A stretch of DNA of 64,000 nucleotides, taken from Actinomycetes bacterium (GTDB lineage: Bacteria; Actinomycetota; Acidimicrobiia; Acidimicrobiales; Palsa-688). Positions 1-8,405 of the stretch are shown here, piece after piece; positions within the stretch are counted from its first letter, which is position 1, and every line of letters begins with the position of its first letter. The stretch spans positions 1-64,000 of the forward strand of contig JAKBBA010000009.1 in NCBI GenBank assembly GCA_021808665.1, in the 5' to 3' direction. A model generated the notes under the pieces. That model ran no database searches. It was not told where the DNA came from and saw nothing but the letters and a program-made list of their open reading frames with translations. Both the position numbers and the translations under genes were made by a program.

Positions 1-643
1 CGGTGTGCACCACCGACAGGCGATCGGGCGTGCCGGGCAGCCGCCGCTCCAGCCACCTCATGCCCAGGGCAAGAGCCGGGCGGTCGAGAACCCCAAGTTC
101 GCGCATCGAGGTCTCGAGGTCCTCCAACGCCGCTTCGCTCGGAGGCCGAGCTCCGGGGTCTAGCATCCCGTCGGGCGCGTCGGCTGGGTCGATCCGGTGA
201 AGCCGGGCGAGCGCCGTACCCAGCTGGCCCGCGAGGAGCTCGCCGATGCCGGTCTCGTGAACTAGGCGTAGCACTCTACGAGGCACGGTCTCGCCGGCCA
301 CCCGCTCGGAGATGAAGAAGGGTCCGCCGAGCGTGCTTTCGTCCTCGGACGCCACGACTACCTCGGGGACGGGGACCCCGTGGTCCCGGGCGGTCCTGCG
401 CATCTGCGCTTCGGCAGTGACGCTGTTCAGACCCAGCGCTCCTCTGGGGACGACCGTTACCACCAGCTCCGCCGCAGGCAGGCCACTTGGGGTCGCGTCG
501 AAAGCTACGTTGCGCCGCCTGGCCCCCGCCGACGACGCTGCCAGGTTGGCCACTTCGACTTCGGTGCCCCACGTCTCTGAGAGCACCTTGGTCAAGCCCT
601 CGGCCAGGTCGGCGCCATCGGCGCCGACCGGCCCCGGGGTCAC
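1..643 (-). CDS. Phosphotransferase (APH/choline-kinase-like), 3' end outside window
   Basis: About 214 residues of an aminoglycoside-phosphotransferase-fold kinase of the kind that accompanies acyl-CoA dehydrogenases (ACAD10/11-type APH domain). The reading frame runs from a GTG at 643 leftward off the window edge. Seen: a nucleotide-loop-like start, the small-molecule kinase signature GPFFISERVAGETVP around residues 118-132, and at the very edge LSVVHT, which should continue into the catalytic loop HxD. The GTG overlaps the stop of the DUF6285 gene (GTGA), so the two are translationally coupled. Substrate is unknown; in related clusters a hydroxyacyl-CoA phosphorylation role has been proposed. 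The C-terminal third cannot be seen. Confidence 0.82.
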   Translation of the reverse strand, partial: MTPGPVGADGADLAEGLTKVLSETWGTEVEVANLAASSAGARRRNVAFDATPSGLPAAELVVTVVPRGALGLNSVTAEAQMRRTARDHGVPVPEVVVASEDESTLGGPFFISERVAGETVPRRVLRLVHETGIGELLAGQLGTALARLHRIDPADAPDGMLDPGARPPSEAALEDLETSMRELGVLDRPALALGMRWLERRLPGTPDRLSVVHT

Positions 644-999
644 TTTCCCTCCCAGCGGTCGTGGCCCGGTTTCACCACGGCCAGCTCTTGTCTCGTAACT
701 TCGACTGCAACACGCCACGCCTCGTGCTCCAGCGCCGGGTCGCCGTGTCGAAGCCTGGCAGACAGCTCGGAGCGCAGCTCGGCGAGCGGCCCGTCATGGC
801 CGAGAAGCCCGGCCAGTGCCAGTCTCTCAGCATTGGCTGCGGGTTCTGCGAGCTCGCACTCGCGTCCGACGATCCGGGCGACGTTCGAGGCGACACGAAC
901 CTTGTGGGCCAGCTCAGCCGGCACCGCCGGCATGACCTCGTCGTCGAGAAGGGCAGCGACCGCCCGGAGAAGTTCAGCAGCGTTCGGGTACAGGTTCAT
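640..999 (-). CDS. DUF6285 domain protein
   Basis: A 119-residue, mostly helical protein beginning MNLYPNAAELLRAVAALLDD, which matches the small DUF6285 family typically encoded beside APH-like phosphotransferases and acyl-CoA dehydrogenases. It has no signal peptide or membrane segment. Its TGA overlaps the GTG of the downstream kinase, so the pair forms one unit; a partner or accessory role to the kinase is inferred from this constant association. No catalytic residues are known for the family. Confidence 0.75.
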   Translation of the reverse strand: MNLYPNAAELLRAVAALLDDEVMPAVPAELAHKVRVASNVARIVGRECELAEPAANAERLALAGLLGHDGPLAELRSELSARLRHGDPALEHEAWRVAVEVTRQELAVVKPGHDRWEGK

Positions 1000-1079
1000 A
1001 GGGATCTGGCGTTCATAGGGCTAAGGCGCAAACTTACGCGTCCGGGCGGACGTCCGCTTCGGAACGCTACGATCCGGGC

Positions 1080-1817
1080 ATGAAACCAACAGACGTGATG
1101 GCCCGGGCCTGCCCGAGCCTCGGACATCTAGGCTCGTCGTTCTACTTCACCCCTGAGACGGTGGCGGCTGGCAAAGCCGTCGGCCTCGACGGGTTCCGCT
1201 TCTACTTCCTCGGCCGCGGTGGGGTGCTCGGCGACGTCGAATCGGCCGTGGTCACGAGCGCGTTCGGATACTTCAAGCCGTCGCTCGTCGACAAGATGTG
1301 GACCTCGGCTCGCGAGCGGTATCCCGCCCGCGACGCGGCCAGGCGCTACGTGGGCTGCTGCCAGGATCACGGCCGGGCTCGTCTCGGCGACGTGGCCGGC
1401 CTCGAAGGTTTCTGCGAAGCGGCCGAGACGCTCGTGTCGAAGGCGATGACCGACCCGGGTGGTCTGACGCTCTTCGCAGGGTGGGCGGCGGAGCCGCTCG
1501 CCGAGGACCTTCCTGCACGGGCGATGCAGCTGGTGGCAGTCCTACGAGAGCTTCGCGGTTCTGCCCACTTGGTGGCTGTCAGGGCGAGCGGGCTGTCGAC
1601 TCCGCTCGCTCACAAGATCAAGCGTCCGGGCGACGTCGCCACCTTCGGCTGGGAGGAAGGCGAGGTCGCCGAACCGACCGACGAGGACCGGCGCGCCCTG
1701 GAAATGGCAGAGCAGCTGACCGACAGGTTGCTGGAGCCGATCTTCGCCGAGTTAGACGATGCCGCCGCTACGGCATTCTTGTCGGGGCTCGAAGGAGTCC
1801 AAGCGGCCCTAGCCTGA
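1080..1817 (+). CDS. SCO6745-family protein (winged-helix-like, function unknown)
   Basis: A 245-residue soluble protein resembling the actinobacterial SCO6745 family. Seen: a conserved N-terminal segment with PEVxAAGxxxGLxGFRFYFLGRGGVLG-like pattern (residues 25-55), a central SAxGYFxP element (60-67), and an Ala/Glu-rich helical C-terminus. The family is common in actinobacteria and often called helix-turn-helix-like, but no function is established. Divergent from the DUF6285/APH unit, with an 80-bp gap; its last 9 bases overlap the end of the convergent membrane gene. Confidence 0.65.
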   Translation: MKPTDVMARACPSLGHLGSSFYFTPETVAAGKAVGLDGFRFYFLGRGGVLGDVESAVVTSAFGYFKPSLVDKMWTSARERYPARDAARRYVGCCQDHGRARLGDVAGLEGFCEAAETLVSKAMTDPGGLTLFAGWAAEPLAEDLPARAMQLVAVLRELRGSAHLVAVRASGLSTPLAHKIKRPGDVATFGWEEGEVAEPTDEDRRALEMAEQLTDRLLEPIFAELDDAAATAFLSGLEGVQAALA

Positions 1818-2396
1818 CAGCGCTTGGGCTTTGCGGGTTGCCCGCAGGTGGCGGATCACCGGCCAGCCGGCGAGCAGCGAGCCGGTGCCGGCTATAACCC
1901 CGATAGCCACGTCTACCGACAGGCGCCCCTGCTTCGCCCAGTACACGTCCCGCAAGTCGAGCAGGAGAGCGAACTCGTCGACTATAAGCGCCAACCCGGC
2001 ACCATAAGCCACTGCCACCAGCGGGTGGCGGCGGAAACGGTCGTCACCGCGGAGCGCCACGCCTCCGACGGCGCTTACCGTCAGGATCCCCCACAGATAG
2101 TGGTGGAGGTGAACGCCGCCGGCCTTGATGTCGTGAAGGGGTCCTTTGCCGTCTTTGATCGAGTACGTGATAACCCGCACGGTGCTGAACGTAGACGTGA
2201 AGGACAGCCAGCTGACGAGCGCCGTCTGCTGCCCCGGGGTGAGGGAGTGGCGAAATGCGTGGCGGATCTCACGGGGTGACGGGGGAGGCGTTGGCACCTT
2301 CACATCCTCGCGCCGGCGGACTGGCCGCAGCCGAACTTCTGCCCTCTGTATGTGCTCCGGGGGTAGCCTTGGTGGGAATTGGGAGGAAAATGACAC
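1809..2396 (-). CDS. Four-helix integral membrane protein, function unknown
   Basis: A 195-residue protein with a Pro- and Arg-rich cytosolic N-terminus (first 50 residues) and about four hydrophobic segments (near 55-75, 96-115, 123-147 and 156-180). A conserved-looking HLHHYLWG motif sits at the start of the second segment, and acidic residues (DEFALLLDL) lie in the third, which could bind metal or protons. The start used is GTG at 2396; a start some 30 codons downstream is possible because the N-terminus is low complexity. Head-to-head with the MFS gene at 2440 across 43 bp, so the two share a promoter region. Confidence 0.6.
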   Translation of the reverse strand: MSFSSQFPPRLPPEHIQRAEVRLRPVRRREDVKVPTPPPSPREIRHAFRHSLTPGQQTALVSWLSFTSTFSTVRVITYSIKDGKGPLHDIKAGGVHLHHYLWGILTVSAVGGVALRGDDRFRRHPLVAVAYGAGLALIVDEFALLLDLRDVYWAKQGRLSVDVAIGVIAGTGSLLAGWPVIRHLRATRKAQALSG

Positions 2397-2439
2397 CTAC
2401 ACGGCGTTACCGAAGAACTGAGTTTGCCGGCGTGAGCTT

Positions 2440-4155
2440 GTGAGCGCTTCGACCTCCGCAGGGCCTGCCGTTGCAGGCTCGCGGGCTGCGAGGGTGCCAG
2501 GACCTCGCTATAAATGGGTCGCTCTGATCAACACGACGATCGGCATCTCGATGGTCGTCATCAACGGTTCGATCACCATCATCGCCCTGCCGGACATCTT
2601 CCGAGGCATCGGCCTCAACCCCCTCGGCCCCGGTAACAGCGCCTATTTCCTGTGGACGCTGATGGGTTTCCTGCTTGTCACTTCCGTGCTCGTTCTCACC
2701 TTCGGTCGTATCGGCGACATGTACGGCCGTGTACGCATGTACAACCTGGGGTTCTTGGTCTTCACCGTGTTCTCGATCCTCCTGTCGGTCACGTGGATGA
2801 CCGGCAGGGCGGGCGCGCTGTGGATCATCTTGATGCGGGTCGGCCAGGGGATCGGTGGCTCCTTGGAGTTCGCCAACTCGAGCGCGATTCTCACCGACGC
2901 CTTCCCCGAAAACCAGAGAGGCCTCGCCCTGGGAATCAACGGTGTCGCCGCGATAGCTGGTTCGTTCGTCGGGCTTGTCCTCGGGGGGATCCTCGCCCCT
3001 GTCAGCTGGCGGCTGGTCTTCCTCGTGTCGGTGCCCTTCGGGGTGTTCGGAACCGTCTGGGCCTACACCAAGCTCATCGACAGCGGGGTTCGCGTCCCCG
3101 GGAAGATCGACTGGTCCGGTAACGCAGCGTTCGCTGTCGGGCTGACGGCGATCCTGGCAGGAGTGGTGTACGGGATACAACCCTACGGTGGGCACTCGAT
3201 GGGTTGGACCAACCCGGAGGTGATAGCAGCCATGGCCGTGGGCGTCGTCGCTCTCGCCGTGTTCGTCAGGATCGAAGCGTCGGTCGAGGCTCCGATGTTC
3301 CGGCTTTCGCTTTTTAAGATCAGGGCTTTTACCGCTGGGAACCTTGCTAGCCTCCTCGCTTCTTTGGCGCGCGGCGGTCTGCAGTTCATGCTGGTCATCT
3401 GGCTGCAGGGGATTTGGCTGCCCCAGCACGGCTACAGCTTCGTGCGCACCCCCCTGTGGGCGGGTATATACATGCTGCCTCTCACGGTAGGGTTCCTCGC
3501 TGCTGGGCCGACGTCGGGGATTCTTTCGGACCGTTTCGGCGCCCGCGGGTTCGCGACCGGGGGGATGGTCGGTACCGGGGCGGCGTTCGCCCTCTTAGAG
3601 GTCCTGCCGGTGAACTTCTCCTACGTTTGGTTCGCCCTTTTGCTGCTCATAATGGGACTGTCGATGGGCATGTTCGCGTCGCCTAACCGTGCCGCGATCA
3701 TGAACAGTCTTCCTGCCGACCAGCGCGGGGCAGGCGCTGGCATGGCCACCACGTTTCAGAACTCTGCGATGGTCCTGTCCATAGGGATCTTCTTCAGTGT
3801 CATAACCCTCGGCCTCGCGTCGAGCCTCCCCAGCCATCTCTACGCCGGTCTCGTCGCGAACGGAGTGCCCGCAGCCCAAGCCACCCGGATCGCAAGCCTT
3901 CCCCCCATCGGTGCCCTCTTCGCCAGCCTGCTCGGCTACAACCCGATCCAGCAGCTTCTGGCGAGCGCCGGTCCGGCCGCTACGCATGGTCTTAGCGCGG
4001 CCCAGATGGCGCACATCACGAGCCGTAGCTTCTTCCCGCACCTGATCACGGCGCCGTTCGGCACGGGTATCCACTACGCGTTCAGCTTCGCAATCGTCTG
4101 TTCGGCAGTGGCGGCCGTGGCGTCGCTTCTGCGCGGCCGCCACGTCACGCCTTGA
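2440..4155 (+). CDS. MFS drug transporter, DHA2 (14-TMS) family
   Basis: A 571-residue transporter of the EmrB/QacA type that should export hydrophobic compounds by proton antiport at the inner membrane. Seen: about 14 hydrophobic segments, motif A (GRIGDMYGRVRMYNLG, residues 89-104) after TM2, and an antiporter motif C-like Gly-rich TM5 (GINGVAAIAGSFVG, from 165). Start GTG at 2440 gives a hydrophilic leader of 25 residues before TM1. It has no membrane-fusion partner nearby. Substrate cannot be read from sequence. Confidence 0.85.
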   Translation: MSASTSAGPAVAGSRAARVPGPRYKWVALINTTIGISMVVINGSITIIALPDIFRGIGLNPLGPGNSAYFLWTLMGFLLVTSVLVLTFGRIGDMYGRVRMYNLGFLVFTVFSILLSVTWMTGRAGALWIILMRVGQGIGGSLEFANSSAILTDAFPENQRGLALGINGVAAIAGSFVGLVLGGILAPVSWRLVFLVSVPFGVFGTVWAYTKLIDSGVRVPGKIDWSGNAAFAVGLTAILAGVVYGIQPYGGHSMGWTNPEVIAAMAVGVVALAVFVRIEASVEAPMFRLSLFKIRAFTAGNLASLLASLARGGLQFMLVIWLQGIWLPQHGYSFVRTPLWAGIYMLPLTVGFLAAGPTSGILSDRFGARGFATGGMVGTGAAFALLEVLPVNFSYVWFALLLLIMGLSMGMFASPNRAAIMNSLPADQRGAGAGMATTFQNSAMVLSIGIFFSVITLGLASSLPSHLYAGLVANGVPAAQATRIASLPPIGALFASLLGYNPIQQLLASAGPAATHGLSAAQMAHITSRSFFPHLITAPFGTGIHYAFSFAIVCSAVAAVASLLRGRHVTP

Positions 4156-4161
4156 CGGTTT

Positions 4162-4186
4162 AGCCGGCCGGCTTAGACGGCCGGCT
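4162..4186. terminator. Hairpin between convergent genes
   Basis: An 8-bp perfect stem (AGCCGGCC / GGCCGGCT) with a 9-nt loop lies between the stops of the MFS and acyl-CoA dehydrogenase genes. There is no clear T-run, so it is a candidate bidirectional terminator rather than a textbook one. Confidence 0.5.
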
Positions 4187-4190
4187 TCGG

Positions 4191-5462
4191 TCAGCGCTGC
4201 GCCTGGTAGCGGGCGATCTCCGCCCTGCCGACGACCATGTGGTGAACTTCGTCGGGCCCGTCAGCGAAGCGCAGAGTGCGCTGTGAGGTGTACATGTCGG
4301 CCAGCGGCGTCCACTGGGAGATCCCGGTCGCCCCGTGGATCTGTATCGCCTGGTCGATGATGTTACAGACACGCTCGGGCACCATCGCCTTAGCAGCAGA
4401 GACCCACACTCGGGCTTCGGCGTTGCCCATCAGGTCCATCGCCTTGGCCGCCCGCAGGACCATCATCCGCATCGCTTCGATCTCGATCCTGGCCCTCGAA
4501 ACCCATTCAGTGTTCTTGCCGAGGGAGATGATCGGCTTGCCGAAAGCGTCCCGGCTCAAACCCCTTTCGACCATGAGCGCAAGGGCCTTCTCGGCCGCCC
4601 CGATAGAACGCATGCAGTGGTGTATGCGGCCCGGCCCGAGGCGGACCTGGGAGATCTCGAATCCCCGTCCCTCACCTAGCAAGACGTTGTCCTTGGGCAC
4701 TCTAACGTCGTGGAAGCGTAGGTGCATGTGCCCGTGGGGCGCGTCGTCGTGGCCGAATACGAGCATCGGGCCGACGACCTCGACACCGGGCGTGTCCATC
4801 GGGACGAGGATCTGGGACTGTTGAAGGTGCGTCGCCGCTTCAGGGTTGGTGCGCACCATGACGATCATGATCTTGCACCTGGGGTCGCCGGCACCGGAGA
4901 TGTAGTACTTCTCGCCGTTGATCACCCACTCCTCGCCGTCGAGGACCGCCTCGCATGCGATGTTGCGGGCGTCGGATGAAGCCAGGTCCGGTTCGGTCAT
5001 GGCGTACGCCGAGCGGATCTCCCCGGCGAGGAGGGGCTCCAGCCAACGCTTCTTCTGCTCCGGTGTGCCGACCCGTTCCAGGACCTCCATGTTGCCGGTG
5101 TCGGGCGCGGAGCAGTTGAGGCATTCCGAACCCAGGCGGGTCTTGCCAAGCTCGAATGCGATGTATGCGTAGTCGAGGTTGGACAGGCCTTCGCCGGTAT
5201 CTGCGTTGGGCAGGAAGAAGTTCCAGAGACCTTCGGATTTGGCTTTGGCCTTGGTGGCGTCCAGCAGTTCCAGCTGGCCTGGAGCGAAGCTCCAACGGTC
5301 GGCCCGGCCCTCGCCCAGCGCGAAGTACTTCTCTTCTAGGGGCAGCACCTCGGTTTGGATGAATTTCTTGACACGGTCGAGCAGCTCACGGGCATCTGGG
5401 GAGATACCCAGGTTGAAAAGCTCGCCGCCGAAGTCGTCGGTGTTGAGGGGGTTTGCGGGCAT
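4191..5462 (-). CDS. Acyl-CoA dehydrogenase, ACAD10/11-like
   Basis: A 423-residue flavoprotein that should catalyse alpha,beta-dehydrogenation of an acyl-CoA (beta-oxidation step 1). Seen: the FAD/substrate motif YAMTEPDLASSDARN near 152, WVINGEKYYISGAGDP near 184, the dimer motif RLGPGRIHHCMRSIGAAEKA, and the C-terminal GATGISQWTPLADMYTSQR followed by DGPDEVHH, all typical of the ACAD10/11 subgroup, which uses an Asp base. Length is normal. The next gene downstream in transcription direction is the terminator; upstream lies the phosphotriesterase-like gene 15 bp away, so the two form an operon. Acyl substrate unknown. Confidence 0.9.
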   Translation of the reverse strand: MPANPLNTDDFGGELFNLGISPDARELLDRVKKFIQTEVLPLEEKYFALGEGRADRWSFAPGQLELLDATKAKAKSEGLWNFFLPNADTGEGLSNLDYAYIAFELGKTRLGSECLNCSAPDTGNMEVLERVGTPEQKKRWLEPLLAGEIRSAYAMTEPDLASSDARNIACEAVLDGEEWVINGEKYYISGAGDPRCKIMIVMVRTNPEAATHLQQSQILVPMDTPGVEVVGPMLVFGHDDAPHGHMHLRFHDVRVPKDNVLLGEGRGFEISQVRLGPGRIHHCMRSIGAAEKALALMVERGLSRDAFGKPIISLGKNTEWVSRARIEIEAMRMMVLRAAKAMDLMGNAEARVWVSAAKAMVPERVCNIIDQAIQIHGATGISQWTPLADMYTSQRTLRFADGPDEVHHMVVGRAEIARYQAQR

Positions 5463-5477
5463 GGTTGACCTCCGGGG

Positions 5478-6452
5478 TCAGTAGGCGGACGTGTTCTCGA
5501 AGTACCGGCGGGGGTTAGCGACGAGCATCGTGTCGATCTGCTCCTCGCTCACGCCGTGCTCCCTCAGATATGGCAGGACGTCGTCGTGGATGTGCAGGTA
5601 GTTCCACTGCGGGAGCATCCCGAACAGGGACGGGTCTATCCAGTCGATGTAGCACGACGCGTCGTGCGACAGGACCATCCGATCCGCGTAACCCCTCCGG
5701 CACAGCTCGACGACGACGTCGCAGCGGGCCTCGAAGGTGGTCTCCAAGTTGATCCCGAAGCGGTCCATCCCCAAGATGAAACCCGAATCGGCGAGCGCGG
5801 CCAGGTGGTCGGCGTCGGAGCTGTCCCCGCTGTGGCCGAGCACCACCCGGGTCGGGTCGACGCCTTCTGAGTCGCAGAGGATTCTTTTGACTTCCAGACC
5901 GGTGTGTGAATTGGGATGGGTGTGCACGGTGATGGGCGCGCCGGTCTGGCGGTGCGCTCTGGCCACGGCGCGCATGATCCTCTCCACGCCGTCAGTCATG
6001 CCCTGTGCGTCGATGGCGCACTTGAGGAAAGCGGCTTTCACCCCCGTTCCCGCTATTCCCTCGGTGATGTCGGCGACGAACATGTCGACCATCGGCTCGG
6101 TGATGCCGAGCTCCGGGCTGCGGTAGTGGAAGAAGAACGGCACCTGGTCGTAGGTGTAGCAGCCTGTGGCGACTATCAAGTTGAGCTCGGGGACGCGCTC
6201 GGCCACCTGGACTATCCGGGGAATGTAACGGCCGAGTCCCACGACCGTCGGGTCTACGAAGGTGCGCGTACCCTGCGCAGCAGCCGCTTTTAGCTTCGTG
6301 ACAGCGTCAGCGACACGGTCCTCCTCCGAACCCCACTCGTCTGGGTAGTTCTGCTGCACGTCGGGTGTAAGCACGAAGACGTGCTCGTGCATGTACGTAC
6401 GGCCCAGTTCGGAAGTGTCGACCGGGCCCCTGACCGTCTCAACCGTTGCCAT
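5478..6452 (-). CDS. Phosphotriesterase-family (amidohydrolase-superfamily) hydrolase
   Basis: A 324-residue metal-dependent hydrolase of the phosphotriesterase/Php family. Seen: N-terminal MHEHVF (residues 21-26, two metal-binding His), the FLKCAID segment whose Lys would be carboxylated to bridge the metals, VHTHPNSHTG, LGHSGD, and LSHDAS with the catalytic Asp. ATG at 6452 (MATVETVRGPVDT) is chosen because the family's homology begins there; a longer frame exists. Related enzymes are lactonases or esterases rather than true phosphotriesterases. Being 15 bp upstream of the acyl-CoA dehydrogenase, it probably acts in the same catabolic route. Confidence 0.85.
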   Translation of the reverse strand: MATVETVRGPVDTSELGRTYMHEHVFVLTPDVQQNYPDEWGSEEDRVADAVTKLKAAAAQGTRTFVDPTVVGLGRYIPRIVQVAERVPELNLIVATGCYTYDQVPFFFHYRSPELGITEPMVDMFVADITEGIAGTGVKAAFLKCAIDAQGMTDGVERIMRAVARAHRQTGAPITVHTHPNSHTGLEVKRILCDSEGVDPTRVVLGHSGDSSDADHLAALADSGFILGMDRFGINLETTFEARCDVVVELCRRGYADRMVLSHDASCYIDWIDPSLFGMLPQWNYLHIHDDVLPYLREHGVSEEQIDTMLVANPRRYFENTSAY

Positions 6453-6504
6453 GACCAGACCATACGCGAAAACTCCGGTGGCGTGCCGGTCCGGCCGCCC
6501 GGCG

Positions 6505-6544
6505 GGGACTTTCGTCACCGGGACTTTTCATCGGTCGGGACTTT
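6505..6544. promoter_or_regulatory. Three direct repeats of GGGACTTT in a divergent promoter
   Basis: GGGACTTT occurs at 6505-6512, 6520-6527 and 6537-6544, spaced 15 and 17 bp, each preceded by C or G. They sit in the 117-bp gap between the divergently transcribed hydrolase (start 6452) and acyl-CoA dehydrogenase (start 6570), the expected place for a shared operator. No regulator gene is adjacent. Confidence 0.4.
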
Positions 6545-6569
6545 CGCCAGCCGGCAGCGGGATGGAACA

Positions 6570-7766
6570 ATGAACCCTATGAGTGACCCGCTGCGACTCG
6601 TGGACGAACGCGTCGACCGACTGCTAGCCGAGGCCGACCCGGCCAGGACTCCCGTGGTGGAGTTCCGGGGTCTTCAGTACGACGCCGGGCTTGCCTGGGT
6701 GTACTTCCCCGAAGGGCGCGGAGGGCTCGGCGTGGCACCCAGCCTGCAGTCACGCGTGGACGCCCGCCTTCGCGAGGCGGGGGCCAGACCCCCCGACGGC
6801 CGCCTCTTCTTCGGGCTCACCCTCGCCGGCCCGACCGTGGTGACCAACGGAAGCGAGGAGATCAAAGACCGGCTGCTCCGGCGGATGTTCACCGGTGAGG
6901 ACGCCTGGTGCCAGTTGTTCTCCGAGCCGGGAGCCGGCTCTGACCTGGCGAGCCTCGCGTGCCGTGCGGTGCGCGACGGCGACGAGTGGGTCGTGACCGG
7001 ACAGAAGGTCTGGAACACGATGGCACACATGGCCGACCGGGGCATGCTCGTAGCGCGCACCGACCCAGACGTGGCCAAGCACAAGGGTCTCACCTACTTC
7101 GCCTTGGATATGCACTCCCCTGGGGTTGAAGTGCGGCCGCTGGTGCAGATCACCGGCGAGGCGGAGTTCAACGAGGTGTACCTGACCGAGGTTCGTGTCC
7201 CCGACTCCGACCGTGTCGGCCAGGTCGGGGAAGGCTGGCGGGTCGCCATGACCACTTTGATGAACGAGCGGACCGCCATCGGAGGCGGCGGCGGGGCACC
7301 GCAGCGGGGGAGTGGCGCAATAGCTGAAGCGCTGCGCATCTGGGGTGAGTCCGGCGCCCAGGCGGCAAAACGGGACCGCCTGATGAAACTGTGGTGCGAG
7401 GCGGAAGCCCTGCGTCTGACGAACATCCGCGCCGGCCAGAACCGCCGCGCTGGCAACCCCGGGCCGGAAGGGTCGATAGCCAAGCTCATGTTCGCCGAGG
7501 TCAACAAGCGTATCTACGAGCTGTGCGTCGACCTGCTCGGCGCTGACGGCACCGTCGGCTATACCTACGAGATGCACCGTTCCGAGTCGCTCGGCCTGAC
7601 CGGCCCGGCCGGGTCAGCCCGCAAGATGTTCCTGCGCAGCCGGGCGAACTCCATCGAAGGCGGCACGTCGGAGATCCAGCGCAACATTCTCGGGGAGCGG
7701 GTTCTCGGCCTTCCCGGCGACGTGCGCGTCGACAAGGACCTGCCCTGGTCGAAAGTGCCCCGCTAA
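6570..7766 (+). CDS. Acyl-CoA dehydrogenase
   Basis: A 398-residue acyl-CoA dehydrogenase. Seen: QLFSEPGAGSDLASL near residue 105 (FAD/substrate motif), WVVTGQKVWNTMAHMADRG, a variable Gly-rich loop (AIGGGGGAPQRGSG), and the C-terminal signature EGGTSEIQRNILGERVLGL. The N-terminal helical domain is somewhat short, as in several actinobacterial FadE subfamilies. ATG at 6570 is used; a second ATG three codons on is equally plausible. Transcribed away from the hydrolase/ACAD operon with the GGGACTTT repeats between them. Substrate unknown. Confidence 0.88.
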   Translation: MNPMSDPLRLVDERVDRLLAEADPARTPVVEFRGLQYDAGLAWVYFPEGRGGLGVAPSLQSRVDARLREAGARPPDGRLFFGLTLAGPTVVTNGSEEIKDRLLRRMFTGEDAWCQLFSEPGAGSDLASLACRAVRDGDEWVVTGQKVWNTMAHMADRGMLVARTDPDVAKHKGLTYFALDMHSPGVEVRPLVQITGEAEFNEVYLTEVRVPDSDRVGQVGEGWRVAMTTLMNERTAIGGGGGAPQRGSGAIAEALRIWGESGAQAAKRDRLMKLWCEAEALRLTNIRAGQNRRAGNPGPEGSIAKLMFAEVNKRIYELCVDLLGADGTVGYTYEMHRSESLGLTGPAGSARKMFLRSRANSIEGGTSEIQRNILGERVLGLPGDVRVDKDLPWSKVPR

Positions 7767-7837
7767 GCGGCTGGCCGTCCCGGCGCTGGCAGGTTCCGGT
7801 CGCGCCGGGTCCCGCCGGGCGTCCATGCGGTTCAGGG

Positions 7838-8248
7838 TCAGCCTGCGGGCGTCTCGGGGTAACAGCGCAACTCGACGAGGTTCCCGTCGGGGTCCCGGGT
7901 GTATATGGACATGCCCATACCCAAGGCGCCGAACACCTTCGACGGTCCCCGCTCAGCGGGCGGAGCTCCCGACGCGACCATGGCCTCCCAGTCACCCGGT
8001 GTCATAACGAGGCAGAAGTGGTCCATGTTCCCCCTGACCTCCGGCGGGAGCCGAATGGGCGGGGGTGTGGCGGCGAAGAGGTCGATGATCGTCGCGTCGG
8101 TCACTCTCACCGACGGGAACGGGACCTCACCTGCCCGCCACTTCTCGACGCGTTCCCCGGCCAGCCCTAGTGTCTCGCAGTACCAGGCCAGGGACCGTTC
8201 CACGTCCGAGCAGCGAAGGACTACGTGGTCGAAGCCTACGAATCGCAC
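7838..8248 (-). CDS. VOC (glyoxalase/bleomycin-resistance fold) protein
   Basis: A 136-residue vicinal-oxygen-chelate protein. Seen: FDHVVLRCSDVERSLAWYCE at the N-terminus (metal His at residue 8), MDHFCLVM at the start of the second beta-alpha-beta module, and the closing SIYTRDPDGNLVELR with the metal Glu. This spacing suggests one metal site per two modules. It may be a dioxygenase, isomerase or thiol-transfer enzyme; sequence does not decide. It is divergent from the phosphate symporter. Confidence 0.85.
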   Translation of the reverse strand: MRFVGFDHVVLRCSDVERSLAWYCETLGLAGERVEKWRAGEVPFPSVRVTDATIIDLFAATPPPIRLPPEVRGNMDHFCLVMTPGDWEAMVASGAPPAERGPSKVFGALGMGMSIYTRDPDGNLVELRCYPETPAG

Positions 8249-8292
8249 GCCCTAAGTCTCGCACTTCCCGTCTGTCGGCAACACGCCAGCTA

Positions 8293-8327
8293 ATTCACCT
8301 GAAATTCATCTGAAGTTAGTTCAGATG
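8293..8327 (+). promoter_or_regulatory. PhoP-box-like tandem 11-nt repeats with an overlapping palindrome
   Basis: Two tandem 11-mers, ATTCACCTGAA (8293-8303) and ATTCATCTGAA (8304-8314), differ at one base and resemble the 11-nt direct repeat units (GTTCACC-type) of actinobacterial PhoP boxes. CATCTGAA (8307-8314) also pairs with TTCAGATG (8320-8327), a perfect 8-bp inverted repeat. The site lies 80-110 bp before the phosphate symporter start, consistent with phosphate control. Confidence 0.6.
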
Positions 8328-8405
8328 CTACTCGTCGGAGAGAGGCCGTTTACCGTGACTCTGTAGGGTATCGGTCGTGACCACATCATCGTCGGAGCTC
8401 GAATC

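Noticed and set aside
2407..3429. Minus-strand open frame of 340 codons
   Set aside because: Mirror of the MFS transporter; His/Asp/Arg-rich with no homology.
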